DNA of 64,000 nucleotides from Paraburkholderia sp. Tr-20389 (GTDB lineage Bacteria; Pseudomonadota; Gammaproteobacteria; Burkholderiales; Burkholderiaceae): NCBI RefSeq assembly GCF_017104565.1, contig NZ_JAAGPD010000059.1, positions 1 to 64,000 of the forward strand, read 5' to 3'. Shown piece by piece: positions 55,469 to 64,000 of this stretch (position 1 is its first letter; each line of letters starts with the position of its first letter). The notes under the pieces were generated by a model. It saw only the letters and a program-made list of their open reading frames with translations, ran no database searches and was not told where the DNA came from. The position numbers and the translations under genes were made by a program.

Positions 55469-56995
55469 ATGTCTGATCACGACGACCTCGTCAGCCGCAA
55501 CGCCGTCGAATTGCGGCGGATGATCGGCGCCAAAGAGATTTCGCCCGTCGAGCTGCTCGACGCCTGCATCGAGCGGATCGAAGCCATCAATCCCGCCGTG
55601 AACGCGATCACGGCCACCTGTTACGAAGCGGCACGCGACGCGGCGAAAAGAGCCGAGCGCAAGGTGCTCGACGGCGCGCCGCTCGGGCTGCTACACGGTC
55701 TGCCCCTCGGTGTGAAGGATCTCGAAGACACAGCAGGCCTGCTCACCACCTACGGCTCGCCGATGTCGCGCGGCCACGTGCCGTCGCGCGATGTCGTGCT
55801 GGTCGAGCGGCTGCGCGCCGCGGGCGCGATTCTCGTCGGCAAGACCAATGTGCCCGAACTCGGCGCGGGTGCGAACACGCGCAATCCGGTGTGGGGCGCA
55901 ACGGGCAATCCGTTTGATCCGGAACTGAACGCCGGCGGCTCGTCGGGTGGATCGGCGGCCGCGCTCGCGTGCGACATGCTGCCCGTGTGCACCGGCTCGG
56001 ATACGGGCGGCTCGCTGCGCATTCCGGCCTCGAAATGCGGCGTGGTCGGCTTCAGGCCGTCGGCGGGACTCGTGCCGAACTCGCGCCGGCTGCTCGGCTG
56101 GACGCCGATCTCCGTGGTCGGTCCGATGGGCCGCGATGTCGACGAAACGGCGTTGCAACTGGCGGCGACGGCGGGTTTGTCGACGGGCGATCCGCTCAGT
56201 TACGACGTCGACGCGCCCGGCTTCGCGACGCTGCCCGCGTTCGATCTGTCGACGCTGCGCGTCGGCTATACGGAAGACTTCGGCTGCTGTGACGTCGACG
56301 ACGACATTCGCGCCCTCTTCCGCGCGCGCATGGCCGCGCTCGCGCCGCTCGTGCGCACCTGCGAGCCCATCGCGTTCGATCTCGGCGACGCGCACCGCTG
56401 CTTCGACGTGATCCGCGCGGAGAGCTTCGTTGCGGGCCTGCGCGATGCCTATGCGCGCGATCCCGGCGCGCTCGGTCCGAACACGCGTGCGAACTACGAA
56501 ATGGGCGCGGCGATGACGCTCGCCGACAGCGCGTGGGCGCAGGCCGAACAGACGCGCATTTTCCGGCGCTTCCAGTCCGCGTTCGAACATTACGACGTGA
56601 TTCTTTCACCGACCACGCCCGTCTCGCCGTTTCCGTGGCGCGAGCTGTACGCCGCGCAGATCAACGGCCGCGCGCAGGAGAATTACTATCGATGGCTCGC
56701 GCTGACTTATGTGGTCACGCTCACGACGCATCCGGCGCTGTCGCTGCCATGCGGTGTGGATCGCGCGGGCATGCCGTTCGGCTTGCAGATCGTCGGGCCG
56801 TTTCATGGCGACCTGAAGACGCTGGCCGTGGCGCGCGCGATGGAACAGGCTTTCGATAAAGACCCGGCGCTGCGCCGGCCTCGTCCCGATCTGTCGCGGC
56901 TCACGCAAGCGAACCCGGCATTGAAGTCGATCGTGACCGCGCCGCCTATTTTCGATTCAACGGGCGAAGCGCAAACCGGCCTGTCATCCGTTTAA
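55469..56995 (+). CDS. Amidase (amidase-signature family)
   Basis: A 508-residue hydrolase with the Ser-cisSer-Lys triad: Lys83 (GVKDLED), Ser158 (NAGGSSGGS) and Ser182 (DTGGSLRIPA), with the spacing of the family (75 and 24 residues). It hydrolyses amide bonds in the cytoplasm; the substrate is unknown but is presumably that of the co-transcribed permease. AGGGA lies upstream of the ATG at 55469. It is not a GatA: no GatB/C genes are near and the context is catabolic. Confidence 0.9.
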   Translation: MSDHDDLVSRNAVELRRMIGAKEISPVELLDACIERIEAINPAVNAITATCYEAARDAAKRAERKVLDGAPLGLLHGLPLGVKDLEDTAGLLTTYGSPMSRGHVPSRDVVLVERLRAAGAILVGKTNVPELGAGANTRNPVWGATGNPFDPELNAGGSSGGSAAALACDMLPVCTGSDTGGSLRIPASKCGVVGFRPSAGLVPNSRRLLGWTPISVVGPMGRDVDETALQLAATAGLSTGDPLSYDVDAPGFATLPAFDLSTLRVGYTEDFGCCDVDDDIRALFRARMAALAPLVRTCEPIAFDLGDAHRCFDVIRAESFVAGLRDAYARDPGALGPNTRANYEMGAAMTLADSAWAQAEQTRIFRRFQSAFEHYDVILSPTTPVSPFPWRELYAAQINGRAQENYYRWLALTYVVTLTTHPALSLPCGVDRAGMPFGLQIVGPFHGDLKTLAVARAMEQAFDKDPALRRPRPDLSRLTQANPALKSIVTAPPIFDSTGEAQTGLSSV

Positions 56996-57013
56996 TTCAC
57001 TGAGAACCCAATC

Positions 57014-57367
57014 ATGTCCAACGATATCCAGCGACTGCAAACCAACGCCCGCATGAGCCAGGTCGTCATTGCCAATGGCGTCGTCTATCTGTCGGGGCAA
57101 GTGCCCGACACGCCGAGCGCGCCGATCGCCGTGCAGACAACGGAGATCCTGAACCGCATCGACACCTTGCTGGCATCGGCGAAAATCGACAAGACGCGTG
57201 TTCTCACCGCGAACGTGTGGCTCAGCGACCCAAAACACTTCGACGAATTCAACGCCGTGTGGGACGCGTGGGTGCCGTCGGGCCATGCGCCGACACGCGC
57301 GTGCGTGCAGGCGTTGCTGATGAAGCACGGCCTCGACGTCGAAATCGCCGTGACGGCGCTTGCATGA
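57014..57367 (+). CDS. RidA-family protein (enamine/imine deaminase)
   Basis: A 117-residue member of the RidA/YjgF/YER057c/UK114 family, which hydrolyses reactive enamine/imine intermediates. NGVVYLSGQVPD and the catalytic Arg region APTRACVQALL are visible. Beside an FAD amine oxidase it would clear the imine product. Its stop overlaps the oxidase start (ATGA), so the two are translationally coupled. Confidence 0.92.
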   Translation: MSNDIQRLQTNARMSQVVIANGVVYLSGQVPDTPSAPIAVQTTEILNRIDTLLASAKIDKTRVLTANVWLSDPKHFDEFNAVWDAWVPSGHAPTRACVQALLMKHGLDVEIAVTALA

Positions 57368-58596
57368 AGTTCGATGCCGTCGTACTCGGCGCGGGCATGG
57401 TCGGCGTGTCGGTTGCAGTTCATCTGCAACAGCGCGGGCTCACCGTTGCACTCGTCGACCGCAAGGCGCCGGGCAACGAGACGTCGTTCGGCAACGCGGG
57501 GCTGATCCAGCGCGAAGGCGTGTATCCGTATGCGTTTCCGCGCGATGCGGGCACGCTGCTGCGCTACGCGCGCAACCGCTCGCTCGATGTCCGTTACCAC
57601 GTCGACGCGATGCCCAGGCTGCTGCCCTTCCTGTACCGGTACTGGCACTACTCGCGCGCGGACCGTCACGCGGCCATCGCGCGTTCGTACGCAACGCTGA
57701 TCGAACATTGCGTCGACGAGCATCGCGCGCTGATCGATGCATCGGGCGCGCAGGCGCTGCTGCGTCAGGGCGGCTGGCTGAAGGTGTTCCGCAGCGCGCG
57801 CAAGCAGGACGCGGAACTGCGCAACGTGCAGCGCTGGAACGCGGAGTACGGCGTTGCGTTCGAAGCGCTCGATGCGGCGCAACTGCGACGCGCCGAGCCT
57901 TCGCTCAGTCACGCGCTGCTCGGCGCGCTGCGTTACACCGATGCCGACTCCGTCAGCGATCCCAATGCACTCGTGACGGCTTATGCGCGTTACTTCGAGC
58001 AGTTGGGCGGCCGCATCTTCATCGGCGATGCAGCAACGCTCGAACCTCACTGGCGCGTCGAAACCGATGCCGGGCGCATCGATGCGCAGTCAGCCGTGAT
58101 CTCGCTCGGTCCGTGGTCGGATACCGTCAGTGCGCGCTTCGGCTACCGGCTGCCGCTCGCGGTCAAGCGCGGCTATCACATGCATTACGCCGCAAAGGAC
58201 GGCGCGCACTTGAACCAGCCGGTGCTCGACACCGAGATCGGCTACATGATCACGCCGATGGCGCGCGGCATCCGCCTGACGACGGGCGCGGAACTCGCCG
58301 CGTGCGATGCGCCTGCCACGCCCGTGCAACTCGATGCCATCGAACCCATCGCGCGCGACACCTTCCCGCTCGGCGAGCGGCTCGACGAGCATCCGTGGCT
58401 CGGTCGCCGTCCCTGCACGCCGGACATGATGCCGATCATCGGTCCGGCAACGCGTCACAAGGATCTATGGTTCGCGTTCGGCCATGCGCATCATGGCCTG
58501 ACACTCGGACCCGTGACGGGACGGCTGCTCGCCGAGATGATGACGGGCGCACCGACGATCGCCGATCCTCATCCGTTCCGCGCCGACCGCTTCTAG
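57364..58596 (+). CDS. FAD-dependent amino acid oxidase/dehydrogenase (DadA-like)
   Basis: A 410-residue flavoprotein of the DAO family. The N-terminal dinucleotide-binding motif VVLGAGMVGVSVAVHLQ and the C-terminal FAD segment FAFGHAHHGLTLGPVTGRLLAEMM are clear. It probably oxidises a D-amino acid, glycine derivative or related amine released by the amidase, giving an imine for the RidA protein. Substrate not determinable. Last gene of the operon 54144-58596. Confidence 0.88.
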   Translation: MKFDAVVLGAGMVGVSVAVHLQQRGLTVALVDRKAPGNETSFGNAGLIQREGVYPYAFPRDAGTLLRYARNRSLDVRYHVDAMPRLLPFLYRYWHYSRADRHAAIARSYATLIEHCVDEHRALIDASGAQALLRQGGWLKVFRSARKQDAELRNVQRWNAEYGVAFEALDAAQLRRAEPSLSHALLGALRYTDADSVSDPNALVTAYARYFEQLGGRIFIGDAATLEPHWRVETDAGRIDAQSAVISLGPWSDTVSARFGYRLPLAVKRGYHMHYAAKDGAHLNQPVLDTEIGYMITPMARGIRLTTGAELAACDAPATPVQLDAIEPIARDTFPLGERLDEHPWLGRRPCTPDMMPIIGPATRHKDLWFAFGHAHHGLTLGPVTGRLLAEMMTGAPTIADPHPFRADRF

Positions 58597-58671
58597 CGGC
58601 GCTTGCCTACATGTTTGCCGCGTGATGTGGCGGGCTGTACCATAGGCTCGCCATATTCCTGAGGGACAACG

Positions 58672-59253
58672 ATGAATCCGAAGGTCGACGCCTATATCAG
58701 CAAACTCGACAAGTGGCGCGAAGAAACGGAGACGCTCAGGGCGATCGCGCTCGACGCGCCGCTCACGGAAGAACTCAAATGGGGCGTGCCCTGCTACACA
58801 GTGGGTGGCGCCAACGTCGTGATCATTCACGGCTTCAAGGACTATTGCGCGCTGCTGTTCGTGAAGGGTGCGTTGATGAAGGATCCCAAAGGCCTGCTCG
58901 TCCAGCAGACGGAAAACGTGCAGTCGGCACGACAGATCCGCTTCACGAGCCTTCAGGAAATCGTCAGGCTCAAGACGGCGCTGAAAGCCTATCTCCGCCA
59001 GGCGATCGAAGTCGAACAGGCCGGTTTGAAGGTGCAGCGCAAGACCACTGCGGAATTCGAAGTCGCCGAGGAATTCCAGAACCGGCTGGATAAACAACCC
59101 ACCTTGAAAAAGGCTTTCGAAGCGCTGACGCCCGGCCGTCAACGAGCCTATCTGCTGCATTTTTCGGCGGCGAAACAATCGAAAACCCGTGAAGCGCGGA
59201 TCGACAAATGCACGCCGCTGATTCTCGAAGGCAAGGGATTGAATGACGAATGA
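58672..59253 (+). CDS. YdeI-like protein (DUF1801 / OmpD-associated)
   Basis: A 193-residue soluble protein with the YdeI pattern: ELKWGVPCYTVGGANVVIIHGFKDYCALLF near the N-terminus and a C-terminal helical motif LTPGRQRAYLLHFSAAKQSKTREARI. Members are widespread and uncharacterised; in Salmonella and Bacillus relatives are linked to antimicrobial peptide resistance. GAGGGAC precedes the start. It lies between two unrelated operons. Confidence 0.85.
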   Translation: MNPKVDAYISKLDKWREETETLRAIALDAPLTEELKWGVPCYTVGGANVVIIHGFKDYCALLFVKGALMKDPKGLLVQQTENVQSARQIRFTSLQEIVRLKTALKAYLRQAIEVEQAGLKVQRKTTAEFEVAEEFQNRLDKQPTLKKAFEALTPGRQRAYLLHFSAAKQSKTREARIDKCTPLILEGKGLNDE

Positions 59254-59335
59254 GCAGACGACCGAGCGACGAATGACCACCGCTCGGCGCCGCGGAAACA
59301 CACCGTAAGCGAACTTTGTAGCATTCCCTTAAAAA

Positions 59336-59378
59336 ATGTAGGTCGATAGGATGCTAACGAATAAAAATCGACATACAA
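59336..59378. promoter_or_regulatory. Operator candidate before the MarR-efflux operon
   Basis: ATGTAGGTCGAT (59336-59347) and ATCGACATACAA (59367-59378) form a 12-bp inverted repeat with 10 matches and a 19-bp AT-rich spacer, ending 9 bp before the MarR start codon. Probably the autoregulatory MarR site. Confidence 0.45.
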
Positions 59379-59387
59379 TCCTGGCCC

Positions 59388-59909
59388 ATGATCAATCTCC
59401 ACCTTCTGCGCCGCTCGGTCAGCAGCACGCTGGTCGTCGCCGCGCGCCGCTGGCGCCGCACGAGCCATAGCGTGTTGTCGGCCTACAACGTGTCGGAGGC
59501 GTGCGCGGGTCCGCTGCTCACGGCCAACCGGCTCGGCGAGGCGGTGCGTCAGGTGACGCTGGCGGAGCATGTGGGCATCGAAGGCCCGTCGCTGGTGCGG
59601 CTGCTCGACCAGCTGTGCGCCGCCGGCCTCGTGCGCCGCGACGAGGATCCCGACGACAAACGCGCCAAGACCATTTCCCTCACCGACGAAGGCCGCGCGG
59701 TCACCGCACGGATGGAAGAACGTCTGATGGAACTGCGCGCGCGTGTGCTCAAGGGCGTGAGCCGCGAAGACCTGGAGACGACGCTGCGGGTCCTCAACGC
59801 CTTCAATGCGTCGCTCGATGCTACAGTCATGTCCGACAACGGCACATCCGGCGAGCCAGCCGCCCCCGTCCGATCCGGCGGCAAGCCGCGCACAACCGGC
59901 AAGGCATGA
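59388..59909 (+). CDS. MarR-family transcriptional regulator
   Basis: A 173-residue regulator with the winged helix of MarR proteins: VTLAEHVGIEGPSLVRLLDQLCAAGLVRR and the wing DPDDKRAKTISLTDEGR (about residues 62-105). The C-terminal 30 residues are a disordered Ser/Gly/Pro-rich tail. It overlaps the efflux gene that follows by four bases, so it most likely represses this operon and responds to the exported aromatic compound. Confidence 0.9.
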   Translation: MINLHLLRRSVSSTLVVAARRWRRTSHSVLSAYNVSEACAGPLLTANRLGEAVRQVTLAEHVGIEGPSLVRLLDQLCAAGLVRRDEDPDDKRAKTISLTDEGRAVTARMEERLMELRARVLKGVSREDLETTLRVLNAFNASLDATVMSDNGTSGEPAAPVRSGGKPRTTGKA

Positions 59910-62071
59910 GCGTCATGGTCTATCCCTCAGTCCGCGACTGGCTGTTTTCCGCCAAGACGTTCGCGGCGGCGATGATTGCGCTGTATATCGGCCTTGCGCT
60001 CGAACTGCCCCGCCCTTACTGGGCGATGGCGACCGTCTATATCGTCTCGAATCCGTTTGTCGGCGCGACCCGCTCGAAGGCGCTGTACCGCGCGCTCGGC
60101 ACGGTGCTGGGAGCGGCGGGCGCCGTGCTGATCGTGCCGCCGTTCGTCGAGTCGCCGTTCCTGTTCAGCGTGATCGTCGCATCGTGGACGGGCACGCTGC
60201 TCTATCTGTCGCTGAACGACCGCACCGCGCGCAGCTACGTGTTCCTGCTCGCGGGCTACACGCTGCCGCTGATCGCGCTGCCCGCCGTCACCAATCCCAC
60301 CACCGTGTTCGATCTCGCCATCGCGCGTACGGAAGAGATCACGCTGGGTATCGTGGTCGCGAGCATCGTCGGCAGTGTGGTGTTTCCGAGCCGCCTCGCG
60401 CCGACGTTGATCGAGCGCACCGACGCGTGGTTTCGCGACGCCGCGTTCTACGCGAGCGAGACGTTGTCCGGGCATATCGCGGGCGCATCGATTTCGGCCT
60501 CGCGCCAGCGGCTCGCGGCCACCGTCAACGGCCTCGAATTCCTGCTGAGCCAGCTGACCTACGACCACACGCGTCCCGACATCGTGCGCCGCGCGCGGGC
60601 GTTGCAAGGCCGCATGCAGATTTTCCTGCCGCTGATTTCGTCGATGGCCGATCCGCTGATTGAACTGGTCCGCGAACGCGGCGCGCATCCGCCCGGCCTG
60701 GAGACGCTGCTGGCCGACGTCGCGAAGTGGATCAAGTCGCCGGCGCTTGAAGCGAAGCACGCCGACGAGCCCGATCATGAAGCGGAAGCGCTGCGCGCCC
60801 GCGTCGACGTGTTGAAGCCGTCCGCGCAGGCGCTCGCGAGCTGGGAAGGCGCGCTGCTCTCGAACGCGCTGTGGCGCCTCGGCCAGGTGATCGACGTCTG
60901 GCGCGACATCCGCTGCCTGCGTGCGGCCATCGTCCACGAATCGGTCTTGTGGCAGCCGCACTTTCGCCACTGGCGCCTGGGCGGCACCGAGCGCTATTTC
61001 GACTACGGCATGATGCTGTTCTCGACGGCGTCGGCCGTCTGCGCGATCGTCGTCGCGTCCGGACTGTGGATCACGTCGGGCTGGAACGACGGCGCGTCGG
61101 CCGTGGCGCTCGCGGCCGTGTCGATCTGCTTCTTCGCCGCGCTCGACGAGCCCGCGCCCGCCGTCTTCAAGTTCTTCCTCGCGACCTGCGCGAGCGTCGT
61201 GCTGGCCGGAGTTTATGTGTTCGTCGTGCTGCCGCTCGTGCACGATTTCGCGATGCTGGTCGTGATCTTCGCCGGACCATTCCTGATCATCGGCACGCTG
61301 ATCCCGCGTCCGCAATTCACGCTCGTCACGCTGCTCACTGCCGTCAACACCGCGACCTTCATCAGTATCCAGAGCGCCTACGAGGCCGACATCTTCGTGT
61401 TTCTCAACAGCAATCTGGCGGGCGTCGGAGGCTTGCTGTTCGCTTTCATCTGGACGCGCGTCACGCGTCCGTTCGGCGCGGAGCTGGCCGCCGAGCGCCT
61501 CACGCGTTCGGCGTGGGCCGACGTCGTGGTGAGCGCCTCGACAGCCGCCATTGAAGACCAGCGCAATCTGTACTCGCGCATGCTCGACCGGCTGATGCAG
61601 CTGCTGCCGCGCCATGCCGCGAGCGATTCGCACCGCCATCCGTCGATCGAAAGCTTCCGCGACTTCCGCGTCGCGCTGAACGCGCTGGATCTGCGCCGCA
61701 CGCGCCGCAAGGTGACCGGCGACCTGCAAGCCGCCATCGATGACGTGCTGGTCGGCGTGCGGCAGTATTTCGAGCAATGCCTCGCGCACCGCTCACGGCA
61801 GCCGGTGCCCGCGACGCTGATCGAAGCGATCGATGCCGCCCTCGCGCGCGTGGCGACGCGCAGCATCGCACAAGGACAGCCCGCCCCGCAGCAGCCGCCC
61901 GAACAAGCGGCAGAAAAGCCCGCGGATCAAGCCGCCGCTGCTGCAGCACCGTCAGGCGAGCGCTGGTTGCGCGATACGCTCAACGCGCTGGTCGGCATGC
62001 GCCTGTCGCTGTTCCCGCCGCATCCCGCACCCGGCAGCAATGCGCCGCAAAAACCGGAGACCGCAGCCTGA
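59906..62071 (+). CDS. FUSC-family inner membrane efflux protein (AaeB-like)
   Basis: A 721-residue membrane protein with two blocks of about five or six helices (about residues 12-165 and 365-520) separated by a cytoplasmic helical domain. This is the duplicated FUSC layout of AaeB, the p-hydroxybenzoate efflux subunit. The N-terminal ELPRPYWAMATVYIVSNPF motif is typical. The C-terminal tail (about 650-721) is Gln/Ala/Pro-rich. With the DUF1656 and HlyD genes it forms an AaeXBA-type system for aromatic acids. Confidence 0.9.
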   Translation: MSVMVYPSVRDWLFSAKTFAAAMIALYIGLALELPRPYWAMATVYIVSNPFVGATRSKALYRALGTVLGAAGAVLIVPPFVESPFLFSVIVASWTGTLLYLSLNDRTARSYVFLLAGYTLPLIALPAVTNPTTVFDLAIARTEEITLGIVVASIVGSVVFPSRLAPTLIERTDAWFRDAAFYASETLSGHIAGASISASRQRLAATVNGLEFLLSQLTYDHTRPDIVRRARALQGRMQIFLPLISSMADPLIELVRERGAHPPGLETLLADVAKWIKSPALEAKHADEPDHEAEALRARVDVLKPSAQALASWEGALLSNALWRLGQVIDVWRDIRCLRAAIVHESVLWQPHFRHWRLGGTERYFDYGMMLFSTASAVCAIVVASGLWITSGWNDGASAVALAAVSICFFAALDEPAPAVFKFFLATCASVVLAGVYVFVVLPLVHDFAMLVVIFAGPFLIIGTLIPRPQFTLVTLLTAVNTATFISIQSAYEADIFVFLNSNLAGVGGLLFAFIWTRVTRPFGAELAAERLTRSAWADVVVSASTAAIEDQRNLYSRMLDRLMQLLPRHAASDSHRHPSIESFRDFRVALNALDLRRTRRKVTGDLQAAIDDVLVGVRQYFEQCLAHRSRQPVPATLIEAIDAALARVATRSIAQGQPAPQQPPEQAAEKPADQAAAAAAPSGERWLRDTLNALVGMRLSLFPPHPAPGSNAPQKPETAA

Positions 62072-62105
62072 TGCGCAACCCAACCCTTTCATTCCGGCGA
62101 CGCAC

Positions 62106-62315
62106 ATGATCGGCGAAATCGACGTTCTCGGCGTATTCGTGCCCGCCGTGCTGGTGCTGATGTTCATCGCCTATCTGATCAACGTGGCGATCCGCACCGT
62201 GCTCGCGCGCGTGGGCTTCTATCGCCTCGTCTGGCACCGCTCCATTTTCGATCTCGGCATTTACGTTCTGGTGCTGGGGCTTGTCGTCATCGTTTCGCAC
62301 CGGTTCATAACGTGA
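62106..62315 (+). CDS. DUF1656 small membrane protein (AaeX-like)
   Basis: A 69-residue protein with two membrane helices (about residues 8-30 and 46-66) separated by a short basic loop. The pattern IDVLGVFVPAVLV and WHRSIFDLGIYVLVLG is that of DUF1656/AaeX, regularly found between FUSC and HlyD genes. It overlaps the next gene by four bases (GTGA). Confidence 0.9.
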   Translation: MIGEIDVLGVFVPAVLVLMFIAYLINVAIRTVLARVGFYRLVWHRSIFDLGIYVLVLGLVVIVSHRFIT

Positions 62316-63325
62316 AAAAAACCTGGTTCTCAATCGGGCAGATCCTGCTCACCCTGATCGTCGTCGTGATCGCAGCGGCCGTGCTATGGAAGCTGGTCGA
62401 CTACTACATGTTCGCGCCATGGACGCGCGACGGCCACGTGCGCGCCGACGTGATCCAGGTTGCACCCGACGTATCGGGTCTCATCACCGAGGTGAAGGTC
62501 GTCGACAACCAGCAGGTCAAGCGCGGCGACGTGCTGTTCGTGATCGATCAGGCGCGCTACACGCTGGCGCTGCGCAACGCGCAGGCCACCGCGCAACAGC
62601 GCCGCGCGACGCTCGATCAGGCGCGCCGCGAAGACGCCCGCAACCGCACGCTCGGCAATCTCGTCGCGCGTGAAGCCGTGGAAGAAACACACTCGCGCGT
62701 CGAGCAGGCGGCTGCCGCGCTCTCCGACGCCGAAGTCGCGATCGACACCGCCCGTCTGAACCTGCAGCGCACGGTGATCGTCAGCCCCGTCGACGGCTAC
62801 CTGAACGACCGCGCGCCGCGCGTCGGCGAGTTCGTGTCGGCGGGACGCGCGGTGCTGTCGGTGGTCGACATGCATTCGTTCCGCGTCGACGGCTACTTCG
62901 AGGAAACCAAGCTGCACGGCATCGACATCGGCCAGCAGGTCGACATCAAGGTGATGGGCGAGCCGAACACGCTGCGCGGCCACGTGCAGAGCATCGTCGC
63001 CGCCATCGAGGACCGCGACCGTCAGCAAAGCCCCAACCTGCTGCCGAACGTGAACCCGGCGTTTAGCTGGGTGCGCCTCGCACAGCGCATTCCCGTGCGC
63101 GTCGCGCTCGACGAGATTCCCGCCGATTTCCGCATGATCGCGGGCCGTACGGCAACGGTGTCGGTGCGCAGCATCGAGCCGACGAAGGGCCGCCGCACAA
63201 CCGCTTCGGATGCCGCCGCGGCTTCGGGGCCTGCGTCCGCTTCGGGTGCTTCGATCGTGGGCGCGTCGATCGTCGGTACGGCGCCGTCGAGCGCCACGCA
63301 TCCCGCATCGGGCGCATCGCAATGA
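62312..63325 (+). CDS. HlyD-family membrane fusion protein (AaeA-like)
   Basis: A 337-residue periplasmic adaptor with one N-terminal membrane helix (about residues 8-28), a split lipoyl domain (VAPDVSGLITEVKVVDNQQVKRGDVLF and TVIVSPVDGYLNDR), a coiled-coil hairpin (about 85-145) and a beta-barrel region. It bridges the FUSC pump and the outer-membrane channel encoded next. The C-terminal 35 residues are Ala/Ser-rich low complexity. GTG start at 62312, overlapping the previous stop. Confidence 0.92.
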   Translation: MKKTWFSIGQILLTLIVVVIAAAVLWKLVDYYMFAPWTRDGHVRADVIQVAPDVSGLITEVKVVDNQQVKRGDVLFVIDQARYTLALRNAQATAQQRRATLDQARREDARNRTLGNLVAREAVEETHSRVEQAAAALSDAEVAIDTARLNLQRTVIVSPVDGYLNDRAPRVGEFVSAGRAVLSVVDMHSFRVDGYFEETKLHGIDIGQQVDIKVMGEPNTLRGHVQSIVAAIEDRDRQQSPNLLPNVNPAFSWVRLAQRIPVRVALDEIPADFRMIAGRTATVSVRSIEPTKGRRTTASDAAAASGPASASGASIVGASIVGTAPSSATHPASGASQ

Positions 63326-64000
63326 AACGCGTCCCTGCACTGAAGACCGTGCGCGCCGGCTGCGCATTGCTGCCCATTGTGCTGGGATTGAACGCCTGCA
63401 CGAACGTCGGCCCGAACTACAAGCTGCCCGACAACGCGGCCGTCAACGCGCCATACGCGAACACGACGATCGACGGCGCGGACAAGGCGCCCGTTACGCA
63501 GCAGGCGGTGCCGTCGAAGTGGTGGCGTCTGTATGACGACCCGGTGCTCGATCAACTGGTGACGGACGCGCTGAAGTCCAACACCGATCTGCGCGTGGCC
63601 GCGGCCAATCTCGCGCGCTCGCGCGCCCAGCTCGACTTCGCGAACGAACAGGGTGGGTTCTCCGGCAAGACGTCGGCGGCCTTCCAGCGCGCGCAGGAAT
63701 CGGCCGAGCAGTACCTGCTGACCGAGAAACTGCCCGTCATCAACGAGGGCGCGCTCGATCTGAGCGTGTCGTACGAAATCGATCTGTTCGGCAAGTTGCG
63801 GCGCGGCGTCGAGGCCTCGAAGGCCGACGACGAAGCCGTCGAAGCCGCGCTCGATCTCGCGCGCATCACCGTGGTCGCGGATGTCGTGCGCGCCTATGTC
63901 GAGTCGTGCTCGGCAGCGGAAGAACTGGAGATCGCGCAGCAGTCGCTGTCGTTGCAGAAGCAACGGGTCAAGCTCACGCAGCGGCTGCGCGACGCAGGCC
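63322..64000 (+). CDS. NodT-family outer membrane efflux lipoprotein (5' part)
   Basis: The first 226 residues of an OprM/NodT-type channel; it runs off the right edge. A signal peptide with lipobox LNAC (Cys26) is followed by the typical NVGPNYKLP start, WWRLYDDPVLDQLV and the SYEIDLFGKLRRG segment of the periplasmic helical barrel. It completes the tripartite system with the adaptor, whose stop it overlaps by four bases (ATGA). Confidence 0.93.
   Translation, partial: MKRVPALKTVRAGCALLPIVLGLNACTNVGPNYKLPDNAAVNAPYANTTIDGADKAPVTQQAVPSKWWRLYDDPVLDQLVTDALKSNTDLRVAAANLARSRAQLDFANEQGGFSGKTSAAFQRAQESAEQYLLTEKLPVINEGALDLSVSYEIDLFGKLRRGVEASKADDEAVEAALDLARITVVADVVRAYVESCSAAEELEIAQQSLSLQKQRVKLTQRLRDAG

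Noticed and set aside
55469-56995. gatA (Glu-tRNA amidotransferase subunit A)
   Set aside because: No gatB or gatC nearby; neighbours are a permease, RidA and an amine oxidase, fitting a catabolic amidase.

Overview
The window is about 64% G+C, tightly packed, and carries a gene content (argG, metE/metR, AaeAB-type efflux, an alternative cytochrome oxidase operon, phosphoketolase) typical of Burkholderiaceae. A Paraburkholderia- or Caballeronia-like beta-proteobacterium is most likely. This is inferred from gene content only; there is no rRNA or other taxonomic marker. No tRNA, rRNA or CRISPR array was seen.

Layout. 1-4.5 kb: start of an RND efflux adaptor, a single-domain response regulator, a membrane-anchored TAXI-type solute-binding protein, a small unknown protein and argG with a clear terminator. 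4.6-16.1 kb: a DUF421 membrane protein, phosphoketolase, a small putative lipoprotein, a pyruvate-oxidase-like ThDP enzyme, and a five-gene operon for a caa3-like terminal oxidase (subunits II-cyt c, I, III, a small membrane protein and a triheme cytochrome c). 16.2 kb: a hexapeptide-repeat acetyltransferase.

17.2-44.4 kb: the centrepiece, a 27-kb run of 14 co-directional, mostly overlapping genes. Its enzyme set matches the bur/mal pathway known from the Burkholderia pseudomallei group (malleicyprol, malleilactone, burkholderic acid). One arm is predicted to make a sulfonium starter from methionine: SET-domain methyltransferase, PLP decarboxylase, class III aminotransferase. The starter is loaded on an NRPS-PKS hybrid (TE-A-PCP-KS-AT-TE-KR-ACP), and a ketol-acid reductoisomerase homologue plus an Fe/2-oxoglutarate oxygenase would convert the product to a cyclopropanol acid. 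The other arm starts from a fatty acid activated by a FAAL and extended on a second megasynthase (ACP-KS-ACP-C-FkbH-like-PCP-TR) served by a free-standing acyltransferase. A phosphopantetheinyl transferase, an AEC exporter, an ACP-fused ligase, an FkbH-like protein without its HAD domain and a small membrane protein complete the set. No pathway regulator or aldehyde dehydrogenase lies in the run, and a truncated transposase sits at its 3' edge.

45.0-51.1 kb: a Fae-like protein lacking the expected catalytic His, a DyP peroxidase-encapsulin nanocompartment pair, and metR/metE. 51.2-58.6 kb: a LysR regulator with an M24 peptidase, a SnoaL-like protein, and an XRE-cupin regulator divergent from a transporter-amidase-RidA-amino-acid-oxidase operon. 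58.7-64 kb: a YdeI-like protein, then a MarR-FUSC-DUF1656-HlyD-NodT operon for tripartite efflux of aromatic acids, running off the window end.
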